Assembly: GCA_947258805.1 (NCBI GenBank)
Contig: CAMYJV010000156.1
Location: 1 to 12,516 of the forward strand
Direction of reading: 5' to 3'
Length of the DNA: 12,516 nt
Origin: an uncultured Gammaproteobacteria bacterium
GTDB lineage: Bacteria; Pseudomonadota; Gammaproteobacteria; GCA-2729495
Part shown: in pieces, positions 1 to 5,874 of the stretch
Position numbering within the stretch: position 1 is the stretch's first letter
Layout: each line of letters opens with the position of its first letter
The notes under the pieces: generated by a model
The model's input: only the letters and a program-made list of their open reading frames with translations
Database searches by the model: none
Told to the model about the DNA's origin: nothing
Program-made: the position numbers and the translations under genes

Positions 1-635
1 GACAGGTTCGCCTGGAAGATATCCCCGGCGCGGATGTAGTCCTTCGCTGCACCCACGGCCGCAATGAACTCGCTCGCAGGCGCTTCGCTGAGGCTGCCAG
101 CGAGCGGCGGGCTTGTGTCCGTTGGCACCGACCGTGCGTCACGCAGCGCGTCGGCCAGGGCCCTGGCCTCATGCTCGTAACCGGCTTCGGCCGTAATCCA
201 CGCCGTCTGTGTCTGCCGATCCCGGACCAGGGCGACAGGTACCCGCACGGCGACCGCAACGGGCTGGCCGGCCGCCCGCGGTAGCCGGAGGCTCGGCTCC
301 ACCTCGCCTGCCAGTTCGTAGCCGAGCAGCAGAAACCACCCGCCGGCGAAAGGGCCGCTGGGCCTGCCAGTCGCCGCCTCGCTGACCCAGTGCCGGTCCA
401 GCGCGTCCAGGAAGGCTGTGGCCCCCGCCCCGTCTCCGTGCAGCTGGCCGCCGGCGGTCAGCTCCAGACGGCCGCCGGGGGCCGCAAACAGGATGTCATA
501 GCGCCCCTGGGCCGTACCGTCGGCCGTGCTCTGCAACAGAAAGGGGTAGCTCCCGGTATCGGCAAGGTGCAGCGCGAGGGGGTCGACTGCATAGGGTGCC
601 GGCAAATGCAGGGCCGGCTCGCTGGCCATGCTCAT
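1..635 (-). CDS. pabB: Aminodeoxychorismate synthase component I (PabB), N-terminal part, cut by window edge
   Basis: About 211 residues are visible and the gene continues off the left edge. Residues 1-150 resemble the N-terminal domain of the TrpE/PabB family, with a GGWFLLLGYEL stretch near residue 100. The last visible residues, AGDIFQANLS, are the hallmark start of the chorismate-binding domain. By family knowledge PabB, with the glutamine amidotransferase PabA, converts chorismate to 4-amino-4-deoxychorismate for folate synthesis in the cytoplasm. The DIFQANLS form and the position after fabF favour PabB over TrpE, but the catalytic half is not visible. The start is the first ATG (MSMASEP); a second ATG two codons later at 629 is possible, and no clear Shine-Dalgarno (ribosome-binding) site precedes either. 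The gene follows the fabF stop by 28 bases and is probably cotranscribed. Many gammaproteobacteria instead have pabC at this place. Confidence 0.85.
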   Translation of the reverse strand, partial: MSMASEPALHLPAPYAVDPLALHLADTGSYPFLLQSTADGTAQGRYDILFAAPGGRLELTAGGQLHGDGAGATAFLDALDRHWVSEAATGRPSGPFAGGWFLLLGYELAGEVEPSLRLPRAAGQPVAVAVRVPVALVRDRQTQTAWITAEAGYEHEARALADALRDARSVPTDTSPPLAGSLSEAPASEFIAAVGAAKDYIRAGDIFQANL

Positions 636-663
636 GGAGACAAGCGCAGGGCGTTGAAAGTCG

Positions 664-1905
664 TCAGACCCGTCGGAACACCAGGCTGCCGTTCGTTCCG
701 CCGAAGCCGAACGAGTTGCTGAGCGCGGCCCGCACCGGCATCTGGCGGGCGGTGTGCGGCACGTAGTCCAGGTCACACTCGGGATCCGGATTATCCAGGT
801 TGATCGTGGGCGGAACGACAGAATCGCGCAGCGCGAGCACGCAGAATACCGACTCCAGGCCCCCGGCTGCGGCCAGCAAGTGACCAGTGGTGGACTTGGT
901 GGAACTCACCGCCACGTTGGACGCGTGCGATCCGAATACCTGCTTGATCGCCACGGTCTCGGCCTTGTCGCCGAGCGGCGTGGAGGTGCCATGCGCATTC
1001 ACGTAATCGATGTCGCCGACATCCAGCCCGGCATCGCGAATGGCGGCAATCATGCACTGGGCAGCGCCCTGCCCGTCTTCGCGTGGTGCCGTGACGTGAT
1101 GGGCGTCCCCGCTCATGCCGAACCCGGCCACCTCGGCAACGATGTTCGCGCCCCGTGCCTTGGCCGCATCGTATTCTTCCAGCGCCACGCAGGCAGCACC
1201 GGCGCTCAGGACAAAGCCATCGCGGTCCCGGTCCCACGGGCGGCTCGCCGCCTCGGGATCTTCGTTGCGCGTGGACAGCGCACGCGCCGCACAAAAGCCC
1301 CCGACGCCCAGTGGTGTCATCGGATTCTCGGCGCCGCCGGCGATCATTACGTCGGCGTCACCGTAGGCAATCGTTCGGGCAGCAATGCCGATTGCATGGG
1401 CAGAGGTGGTGCAGGCAGTGACCAGGGCCAGGTTGGGTCCCGTAAAGCCGTAACGAATAGAGACGTGTCCGGACACCATGTTGATGATGCTGCCGGGAAC
1501 AAAGAACGGCGAAATTTTGCGCGGGTTGTGCGCCTCGAAATAGCGCTCGCAGTTGTCTTCGATAAAGCCGATGCCACCGATCCCCGAGCCTATGGCTACG
1601 CCCACCCGGTCAGGTGCGTGCACGCCGTCTTCCAGGCCGGCGTGCTCAATGGACTTGCAGGCCGCGGCAATGCCGTAGTGCATGAACGAATCGATCTTGC
1701 GCAGATCTTTCTTCGGTACGTACTCGGTGGCATCGAAGTTCTTGATGCACCCACCGAAGCGCGTGGAGAAAAGGCTGACGTCGAGTTCCGTAATCGGGCC
1801 GATGCCGCTGCGGCCTTCAACGACATTTTGCCAAGCGGGCTCGATTTCGTTGCCAACAGGGGAAATGATCCCCATGCCGGTCACGACGACGCGTCGACCT
1901 TGCAT
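664..1905 (-). CDS. fabF: Beta-ketoacyl-ACP synthase II (FabF)
   Basis: The 413-residue protein is full length and aligns with E. coli FabF from end to end. It condenses malonyl-ACP with acyl-ACP during chain elongation in the cytoplasm. The catalytic triad is visible: Cys165 in TACTTSAHAIG, His305 in NAHGTSTP and His342 in TGHLLAAAGG, plus the conserved Lys337. The C-terminal NSFGFGGTNGSL loop with the gating Phe is present. The start is fixed because an in-frame TGA (1915-1917) lies four codons upstream of the ATG; the Shine-Dalgarno signal is weak. One oddity is the loop after DGFVL, which reads SAGAA where FabF proteins usually have G/S-D/E-GAG. FabB has AGGGG there, so this looks like a tolerated change. 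The gene lies 60 bases after acpP, the usual order. Confidence 0.97.
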   Translation of the reverse strand: MQGRRVVVTGMGIISPVGNEIEPAWQNVVEGRSGIGPITELDVSLFSTRFGGCIKNFDATEYVPKKDLRKIDSFMHYGIAAACKSIEHAGLEDGVHAPDRVGVAIGSGIGGIGFIEDNCERYFEAHNPRKISPFFVPGSIINMVSGHVSIRYGFTGPNLALVTACTTSAHAIGIAARTIAYGDADVMIAGGAENPMTPLGVGGFCAARALSTRNEDPEAASRPWDRDRDGFVLSAGAACVALEEYDAAKARGANIVAEVAGFGMSGDAHHVTAPREDGQGAAQCMIAAIRDAGLDVGDIDYVNAHGTSTPLGDKAETVAIKQVFGSHASNVAVSSTKSTTGHLLAAAGGLESVFCVLALRDSVVPPTINLDNPDPECDLDYVPHTARQMPVRAALSNSFGFGGTNGSLVFRRV

Positions 1906-1948
1906 ATCAGTTTGTCAGAGGCTGGGCAATTCGAAACTCAGGCCCGGC

Positions 1949-1964
1949 GTTCCGCCCGCGGAAC
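1949..1964 (-). other. Short perfect hairpin directly after the acpP stop codon
   Basis: In the acpP transcript, GTTCCGC, two G bases and GCGGAAC form a perfect 7-base inverted repeat (or a 6-base stem with a 4-base loop). It begins one base after the acpP TGA. No U-rich tract follows, so it is not a standard intrinsic terminator. It may instead stabilise the 3' end of acpP mRNA or cause partial read-through into fabF; that role is inference. Confidence 0.45.
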
Positions 1965-1965
1965 T

Positions 1966-2208
1966 TCAGGACGAGCCCGAGCGCGCATTGATGTAGTCGA
2001 TGGCTTGTTTGACCGTGGTGATCTTCTCGGCGTCTTCGTCGGGAATTTCGGTCTCGAACTCTTCTTCCAGAGCCATCACGAGCTCGACTGTATCCAGGGA
2101 GTCGGCCCCGAGATCTTCAACGAAAGAAGCCTCCAGGGTAACTTCCTCCTGTTTGACACCGAGCTGTTCTGCAACGATGTTCTTAACCTGTTCCTCAATA
2201 GTGCTCAT
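1966..2208 (-). CDS. acpP: Acyl carrier protein (AcpP)
   Basis: This 80-residue acidic protein is a standard AcpP. The phosphopantetheine attachment site is Ser37 within [19 protein letters not shown], close to the E. coli sequence. As holo-ACP it carries acyl intermediates through the Fab cycle and to lipid A and phospholipid synthesis in the cytoplasm. Helix II after Ser37 keeps the acidic residues that dock partner enzymes. The start ATG is preceded at a 9-base distance by GAGGAA. It sits between fabG and fabF as in most Gammaproteobacteria. A 141-base gap separates it from fabG, which leaves room for its own promoter, and a hairpin follows its stop codon; both would fit the high ACP demand of the cell. 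Confidence 0.98.
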   Translation of the reverse strand: MSTIEEQVKNIVAEQLGVKQEEVTLEASFVEDLGADSLDTVELVMALEEEFETEIPDEDAEKITTVKQAIDYINARSGSS

Positions 2209-2217
2209 ATTGGCTGG

Positions 2218-2223
2218 TTCCTC
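2218..2223 (-). promoter_or_regulatory. Ribosome binding site of acpP
   Basis: GAGGAA on the minus strand lies 9 bases before the acpP ATG. It is one of the better Shine-Dalgarno matches in the window. Confidence 0.7.
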
Positions 2224-2282
2224 TGACTATAGACGCCATGCTCAAGGCTGGCGGCGGCAACCGGTCATAGCCGGGCCGCGGT

Positions 2283-2288
2283 ATTCTA
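2283..2288 (-). promoter_or_regulatory. Weak candidate -10 box for acpP
   Basis: In the 141-base gap between fabG and acpP the minus strand has TAGAAT, five of six matches to TATAAT, in an A/T-rich island (GATTAACCTAGAAT). The hexamer 17 bases upstream (TAGCCT) is a poor -35. A separate acpP promoter is known in other bacteria, but here the evidence is thin. The rest of the gap holds a 10-base palindrome CAGGCGCCTG (2321-2330) and nothing else I recognise. Confidence 0.2.
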
Positions 2289-2349
2289 GGTTAATCGGAA
2301 TGCGCAGGCTAGACTGTCCTCAGGCGCCTGTGCCAGGGCCGCGGGCTGC

Positions 2350-2976
2350 TCAGTTCATCAACATCCCACCGTTGACGTGCAGCGTCTCGCCTGTCACGTA
2401 GGCCCCCGCAGCACTGCTGAGATACAACACGGCCGCGGCGATGTCCCGCGCGTCGCCAAGGCGCTGCAGCGGAACCTGTTGCGTCAGAGCCTCGCGCTGC
2501 GCCTCGGGCATGGCGGCTGTCATGTCGGTATCGATAAATCCGGGCGCTACGACGTTAACGGTAATGCCCCGCGATCCGACCTCGCGAGCCAGGGACTTGC
2601 TGAAGCCCACCAGGCCGGCTTTCGCAGCTGCGTAGTTGGCCTGCCCGGGGTTGCCCATCGTACCCACGACCGAGGCGATGCTGATGATTCGCCCGCGCCT
2701 GGCTTTCATCATCCCGCGCAGACAGGCCCGGCTGACATGAAAGGCTGACGACAGGTTGGTCGCGATGACCGCATCCCATTCCTCGTCTTTCATCCGCAGC
2801 AGCAAATTGTCGCGCGTGATGCCGGCGTTGTTGACCAGCACGCTGATCGTTCCTTCGTTTGCAGAGATGTCTTTTTCTGCAGCCCGCACCGCGTCGGTGT
2901 CCCGCCGGGTTGCGCCGGTGATCAGCGCAACTTCACCGGTCAGTTCGAATAGTCCTGGCATCGCTTCCAAGTTCAC
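2350..2976 (-). CDS. fabG: 3-oxoacyl-ACP reductase FabG with an internal deletion in the NADP-binding fold
   Basis: From LVNNAGITRDN onward the protein matches FabG closely. The catalytic residues are present: Asn74, Ser102 (IASVVGTMGN), Tyr115 and Lys119 (YAAAK), and it ends GETLHVNGGMLMN. FabG reduces beta-ketoacyl-ACP with NADPH. The N-terminus is abnormal. After VALITGATR, where the family continues GIGRAIA, the sequence jumps to RDTDAVRAAEKDI, which aligns with the segment after beta-strand 3. Against E. coli FabG about 45 residues (roughly 16-60) are missing: the rest of the TGxxxGIG loop, helix A, strand 2 with the NADP-specificity loop, and most of strand 3. The protein has 208 residues against about 244, and the frame stays open. 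It is unlikely to bind NADPH normally. The start is taken as GTG at 2976; ATG at 2961 (MPGLFEL) is an alternative. fabD is not upstream, where it usually lies. Confidence 0.85.
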   Translation of the reverse strand: MNLEAMPGLFELTGEVALITGATRRDTDAVRAAEKDISANEGTISVLVNNAGITRDNLLLRMKDEEWDAVIATNLSSAFHVSRACLRGMMKARRGRIISIASVVGTMGNPGQANYAAAKAGLVGFSKSLAREVGSRGITVNVVAPGFIDTDMTAAMPEAQREALTQQVPLQRLGDARDIAAAVLYLSSAAGAYVTGETLHVNGGMLMN

Positions 2977-3000
2977 GGGGACCGCGTGGCGGAGCGCGCG

Positions 3001-3029
3001 ATTATAGCGGCGCAGATCATAGGCGCCAG
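3001..3029 (-). promoter_or_regulatory. Probable promoter of the fabG-acpP-fabF-pabB block
   Basis: The minus strand has a perfect TATAAT (3001-3006) in the 61-base gap between rrtA and fabG, in an otherwise GC-rich context. The hexamer 17 bases upstream is CTGGCG (3024-3029), a poor -35. Transcription would start near 2994, giving a leader of about 18 bases to the GTG or 33 bases to the ATG of fabG. Confidence 0.5.
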
Positions 3030-3037
3030 CACGGCGA

Positions 3038-3643
3038 CTATGGAGGGGCGGGACCCCGCCGAAAGGCCGCGCGGTCGAGCGCAGCGGCCACCACGCCGCC
3101 TAGTGCACCCCAGAGATGCGCAGCGACGATGACTGGCCCGCCGACGATCGCCTCCGATACGCTCAGGCTGCCGCTCCACTGCTCATAGCCTATTTTCACG
3201 GCAAGACCAGCCAGCAGCAGCCAGCCGACCCGGTCGCCGAGCCTGATCCAGCCGATGGCGCCGAAGGCAAACAGGCCATGCAGCGCGCCGGACAGGCCGA
3301 TCAGCCAGAACACTCGAGGACTGCCAAGGTGCACGCCGAGCGTTGAAATCATGCCTGCCACGATCAGCGCCAGCAGCCATCGCCAGGCGGGCCAGTCGCG
3401 CGCAAAAATCCACGACATCAGCACCAGCCCGGCGGCGTTCAACGCCAGGTGTAACCAGCCGAGGTGGACGAAGCAGGCGGTGAGCAGACGCCAGCCCTGC
3501 CCTGCCTGCAAAAATGCCCTGTCATAACGCAGCCCGTTTTGCCAGGCAGCCGGCAGCGCCTGGCAGACAATCATCAGCCCCAGCACGGCGCCGACGGGGA
3601 CCGCCCAGCGCGGCCAGCGTAAATCGGTGGGGATGGTGGACAT
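3038..3643 (-). CDS. rrtA: Rhombosortase (rhomboid-family GlyGly-CTERM serine protease)
   Basis: This 201-residue, very hydrophobic protein has about six membrane segments. The rhomboid active site is GLSGALHGLFA, with Ser118 as nucleophile and His122 next to it, and AHLWGALGG near the C-terminus supplies His176. The FVHLGWLHLALNAAG stretch and the KIGYEQ stretch are typical of the rhombosortase branch. By family knowledge these inner-membrane proteases cleave proteins carrying a C-terminal GlyGly-CTERM tag, commonly enzymes exported by type II secretion. No GlyGly-CTERM substrate is encoded here. The start chosen is the ATG giving MSTIPTDLRW; an in-frame extension up to 3697 is Pro/Arg-rich and lacks conserved features. 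The gene is divergent from gspG with only 98 bases between starts, so the two probably share a regulatory region. Confidence 0.88.
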   Translation of the reverse strand: MSTIPTDLRWPRWAVPVGAVLGLMIVCQALPAAWQNGLRYDRAFLQAGQGWRLLTACFVHLGWLHLALNAAGLVLMSWIFARDWPAWRWLLALIVAGMISTLGVHLGSPRVFWLIGLSGALHGLFAFGAIGWIRLGDRVGWLLLAGLAVKIGYEQWSGSLSVSEAIVGGPVIVAAHLWGALGGVVAAALDRAAFRRGPAPP

Positions 3644-3648
3644 CACTT

Positions 3649-3657
3649 TGCTACAAT
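3649..3657 (+). promoter_or_regulatory. Extended -10 promoter element for the gsp operon
   Basis: TGCTACAAT fits the extended -10 pattern TGnTATAAT with one mismatch. No good -35 is seen 17 bases upstream (GGGGAT), which is usual for extended -10 promoters. Transcription would start near 3664, leaving a leader of about 78 bases before gspG. It lies just before the rrtA start, so the divergent genes could interfere with each other. Confidence 0.45.
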
Positions 3658-3675
3658 TCGCGGGCGCTGCAGGGG

Positions 3676-3703
3676 GGCGACGAACGGGTGTCTGCACCTC
3701 GCC
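3676..3703 (+). other. Potential stem-loop in the gspG leader
   Basis: GGCGA (3676-3680) can pair with TCGCC (3699-3703), and inside it GGTG (3687-3690) pairs with CACC (3695-3698) around a TCTG loop, with a 6-base bulge on the 5' side. It would lie in the predicted gsp mRNA leader. A regulatory role is speculative, since such stems are common in GC-rich DNA. Confidence 0.25.
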
Positions 3704-3730
3704 AAGAGCACGGAATGTTGTCAGAAATAC

Positions 3731-3736
3731 GGGTGG
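3731..3736 (+). promoter_or_regulatory. Ribosome binding site deciding the gspG start
   Basis: GGGTGG lies five bases before the ATG at 3742 and favours it over the in-frame ATGs at 3715 and 3772. Confidence 0.5.
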
Positions 3737-3741
3737 TTTGC

Positions 3742-4188
3742 ATGAACGGCAGGAAGCACACGCGCCGCTGGATGCGGCAATCAGGCTTCACCCTGATTGA
3801 AATCATGGTGGTGGTGGTAATTCTCGGCATACTTGCTGCACTGATTGCGCCCAACGTGATCAGCCGCATCGACGATGCGCAGATCACCAAGGTGAAGCAG
3901 GACATCCGCGCTCTGGAAAGCGCGCTGAAGCTCTATCGCCTGGACAATTTCCGCTATCCGAGCACCGACGAGGGCATCGACGCCCTCGTCACTCCACCGT
4001 CAGACCCCAATGCGCGCTGGCCGGAAGGTGGCTACCTGGACCGCTTGCCAAAGGACCCGTGGGACAGACCCTACGTTTACCTGCAACCAGGCAACCAGGG
4101 TGAATACGACGTCTATTCTCTGGGTCGCGACGGCCAGCAGGGCGGCGAAGGCCTGGATGCCGACATCGGCAACTGGAACCTGAACTGA
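3742..4188 (+). CDS. gspG: Major pseudopilin GspG of the type II secretion system
   Basis: The 148-residue prepilin has a basic 15-residue leader ending in Gly, then F-T-L-I-E-I-M-V-V-V-V. It therefore has the GspO/PilD cleavage and methylation site and the conserved Glu5 (residue 20), followed by the hydrophobic N-terminal helix. The body has YRLDNFRYPSTDEGIDALV, LPKDPWDRPYVY and the C-terminal DADIGNW region, which in GspG binds calcium. GspG is the main subunit of the periplasmic pseudopilus that pushes folded substrates through the GspD secretin. The start at 3742 is chosen for its ribosome binding site. It is the first gene of the operon; gspC, D, E and F, which often precede it, are absent and rrtA lies upstream on the other strand. 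Confidence 0.96.
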   Translation: MNGRKHTRRWMRQSGFTLIEIMVVVVILGILAALIAPNVISRIDDAQITKVKQDIRALESALKLYRLDNFRYPSTDEGIDALVTPPSDPNARWPEGGYLDRLPKDPWDRPYVYLQPGNQGEYDVYSLGRDGQQGGEGLDADIGNWNLN

Positions 4189-4194
4189 CGCTCG

Positions 4195-4833
4195 ATGGCC
4201 CTGCGCAGCCGGACGGACTGCACCGGTTACAGCAACATGGTCCCGGATAACAGTCGCGGCTTCTCCCTGCTCGAACTGCTGGTGGTGGTCTTCATCATCG
4301 GCATACTCGCCACCATGTTCACCTTGTCCGTCGGACTGACCAGCGGCGATCGTGAACTCGAACGGGAAGCCGACCGGCTGCAGGCTCTGTTGCAGCTGGC
4401 CTCAGAAGATGCAGTGATGCAGGGTCGCGAACTGGGGCTGCGCTTCTATCCGGATGGCTATGAGTTCTCCGCCCTCGATCCTGTCGAAAACCGGTGGAGT
4501 GTCGTGTCGCAGGACCCGCTGCTTCGCGAGCGAAAGCTGGAACAGGACGTGGAACTGCTGGTCACCATCGAAGGCCGCGAGATTGACCTGGAAGCCGCCC
4601 GGGACGAACGTGACGAACGCCTGAACGCAGCTGCGAAAGCTGAAGACGACGAAGACGCGGACGACGAAGAGGAGGACACCAAGGCAGATTACCGTCCCGA
4701 GGTGTTCCTGTTTTCCAGCGGTGATCTGACCCCGCCCTTCAAGATCGAGATGCGCCGGCGCTTCGGTGACCTGCGCATTTCGCTGGAGGTTGCAGAAACC
4801 GGCGAAGTCGAGCTCACACGTGACAACTTCTGA
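4195..4833 (+). CDS. gspH: Minor pseudopilin GspH with an acidic insert
   Basis: The protein has a leader ending in RG, then F-S-L-L-E-L-L and a hydrophobic helix (residues 23-48), with Glu5 of the mature form at residue 27. The LQLASEDAVMQGRELGLRF region after it is typical of GspH/FimT-type pseudopilins. GspH is one of the minor pseudopilins near the pseudopilus tip. Unusual is a strongly charged stretch at about residues 133-167, including a nearly all Asp/Glu run at 150-161, which makes it longer (212 residues) than most GspH proteins. The conserved fold resumes afterwards (FLFSSGDLTPPFKIEMRRRF), so this is an insert and not a frameshift. The ATG at 4195 is six bases after gspG; ATG at 4237 would give a shorter 8-residue leader (MVPDNSRG). 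Neither has a clear Shine-Dalgarno site. Confidence 0.9.
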   Translation: MALRSRTDCTGYSNMVPDNSRGFSLLELLVVVFIIGILATMFTLSVGLTSGDRELEREADRLQALLQLASEDAVMQGRELGLRFYPDGYEFSALDPVENRWSVVSQDPLLRERKLEQDVELLVTIEGREIDLEAARDERDERLNAAAKAEDDEDADDEEEDTKADYRPEVFLFSSGDLTPPFKIEMRRRFGDLRISLEVAETGEVELTRDNF

Positions 4834-5275
4834 ACACAACTGGCAAGCCGGCGGTTTTACGCTGCTTGAAGTTCTCGTGGCCCTGGTCATCATCGGCCTG
4901 GGTTTGATGGCCGTATTCAGCCAGTTGAATCAGACCCTGATCACCGCATCGATGTTGCGCGAACGCACCCTCGCCCATTGGGTTGCGATGGACCGAATTG
5001 CGGAACTGCGCCTGGCCGGGCAACTGCCCGATGTGGGCGAGACCAGCGATGACATCGAGATGGCCGGCGTCGAGTGGGCCTACGTGTTGAAGTTCAGCGA
5101 TGTCGGTATCGAGAACTTCCGGCGTGTCGACGTCACGGTCAGCTTTGCCGACAGGCCCGACCGGGTGATTACCGAACTCGCCGGTTTTCTCGGCGCCGCG
5201 GCTGAAGGCGTGGGGCCGCCGGAGTGGAGTCCGCTCGATCAGAACGCCGAATTCAGCGACGGAGAAAGCGAATGA
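4820..5275 (+). CDS. gspI: Minor pseudopilin GspI
   Basis: The 151-residue prepilin has a 12-residue leader ending in Gly-Gly, then F-T-L-L-E-V-L-V-A-L, with Glu5 at residue 17, and the LRERTLAHWVAMDRIAELRL segment typical of GspI. Its partners are GspJ and GspK, and the three form the tip of the pseudopilus. I placed the start at the GTG inside the end of gspH (14-base overlap), because it gives a normal leader and upstream in-frame residues are not conserved. The C-terminal 25 or so residues (GPPEWSPLDQNAEFSDGESE) are an acidic tail that extends past the usual domain. It overlaps gspJ by an ATGA junction, which suggests translational coupling. Confidence 0.92.
   Translation: MTTSEHNWQAGGFTLLEVLVALVIIGLGLMAVFSQLNQTLITASMLRERTLAHWVAMDRIAELRLAGQLPDVGETSDDIEMAGVEWAYVLKFSDVGIENFRRVDVTVSFADRPDRVITELAGFLGAAAEGVGPPEWSPLDQNAEFSDGESE
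5261..5265 (+). promoter_or_regulatory. Ribosome binding site of gspJ
   Basis: GGAGA lies six bases before the gspJ ATG, inside the last codons of gspI, and decides the start that gives the five-residue leader MTARG. Confidence 0.6.
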
Positions 5276-5874
5276 CGGCGCGTGGCTTCACACTGATCGA
5301 ACTGCTCGTGTCGATGGCCATCTTCGCCGTGATCAGCGCGCTGGCCCTGGGCGGCCTGAATGCCGTCATCACACAGCAGCAGCTGGCCCGCGAAGACATG
5401 GAAGACCTCGTCCGCCTGCAGCGGACCGTGCGGGCGCTGACGACAGATTTCGGCCAACTCTACCCGCGCTACGTGCGCGACTCCCTCGGCCAGGGCACCG
5501 AGGCGCCGCTGGTAACGGACGGGCGCGGCGAATTTTTCGTCCGGTTGACCCGCGCCGGCTGGCGCAATCCGGCGCAGCTCCCCCGGGGCACCCTGCAACG
5601 GGTGCAGTACCGGCTCGAGGAGGAAGAACTCATTCGTGAAAGCTGGGTGGTGCTGGACAGTCCGCTGGGCGTGGAGCCGCGGAGCCAAGTGCTGATCGAC
5701 GGGGTCGAGGAATTGCGCATTGAGTATCTGAACGGCGAGGACGACTGGTCCGATAGCTGGCCGCCGTTGCGGCGTACGAGCGCTGCCGGCGCGGGTGGCC
5801 CGCGGGCGGCAAGAATCACCCTTACCCTTGCAGGCTGGGGAGAGATCCAGCGCCTGGTAGAGATGTTGCCGTGA
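5272..5874 (+). CDS. gspJ: Minor pseudopilin GspJ
   Basis: The 200-residue protein has a short leader MTARG followed by F-T-L-I-E-L-L-V-S-M-A-I-F, with Glu5 at residue 10. The body carries the family pattern QRTVRALTTDFGQLYPR, a VQYRLEEEELIRESW strand, GVEELRIEYL and the C-terminal ARITLTLAGWGEIQRL. Length is normal for GspJ. It is a tip pseudopilin that binds GspI and GspK in the periplasm. The start overlaps the gspI stop by four bases (ATGA), and the stop overlaps the GTG of gspK by four bases (GTGA). These overlaps fit co-translation of the I-J-K trimer in equal amounts. Confidence 0.95.
   Translation: MTARGFTLIELLVSMAIFAVISALALGGLNAVITQQQLAREDMEDLVRLQRTVRALTTDFGQLYPRYVRDSLGQGTEAPLVTDGRGEFFVRLTRAGWRNPAQLPRGTLQRVQYRLEEEELIRESWVVLDSPLGVEPRSQVLIDGVEELRIEYLNGEDDWSDSWPPLRRTSAAGAGGPRAARITLTLAGWGEIQRLVEMLP

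Noticed and set aside
1949..1964. Intrinsic terminator after acpP
   Set aside because: The stem is followed by GC-rich sequence with no U tract, and fabF and pabB continue in the same direction.
754..2226. A 490-codon open frame on the plus strand, antisense to fabF and acpP
   Set aside because: It exactly shadows two well-recognised genes, shows no family features, and long antisense frames are common in GC-rich codon-biased DNA.
3644..3697. N-terminal extension of rhombosortase up to an upstream start at 3697
   Set aside because: The extra 18 residues are Pro/Arg-rich, lack family likeness and would cover the divergent promoter; the ATG at 3643 fits the family.
4591..4695. Frameshift in gspH explaining the acidic stretch
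   Set aside because: Conserved GspH-like strands lie on both sides in the same frame, so an in-frame insert is simpler.
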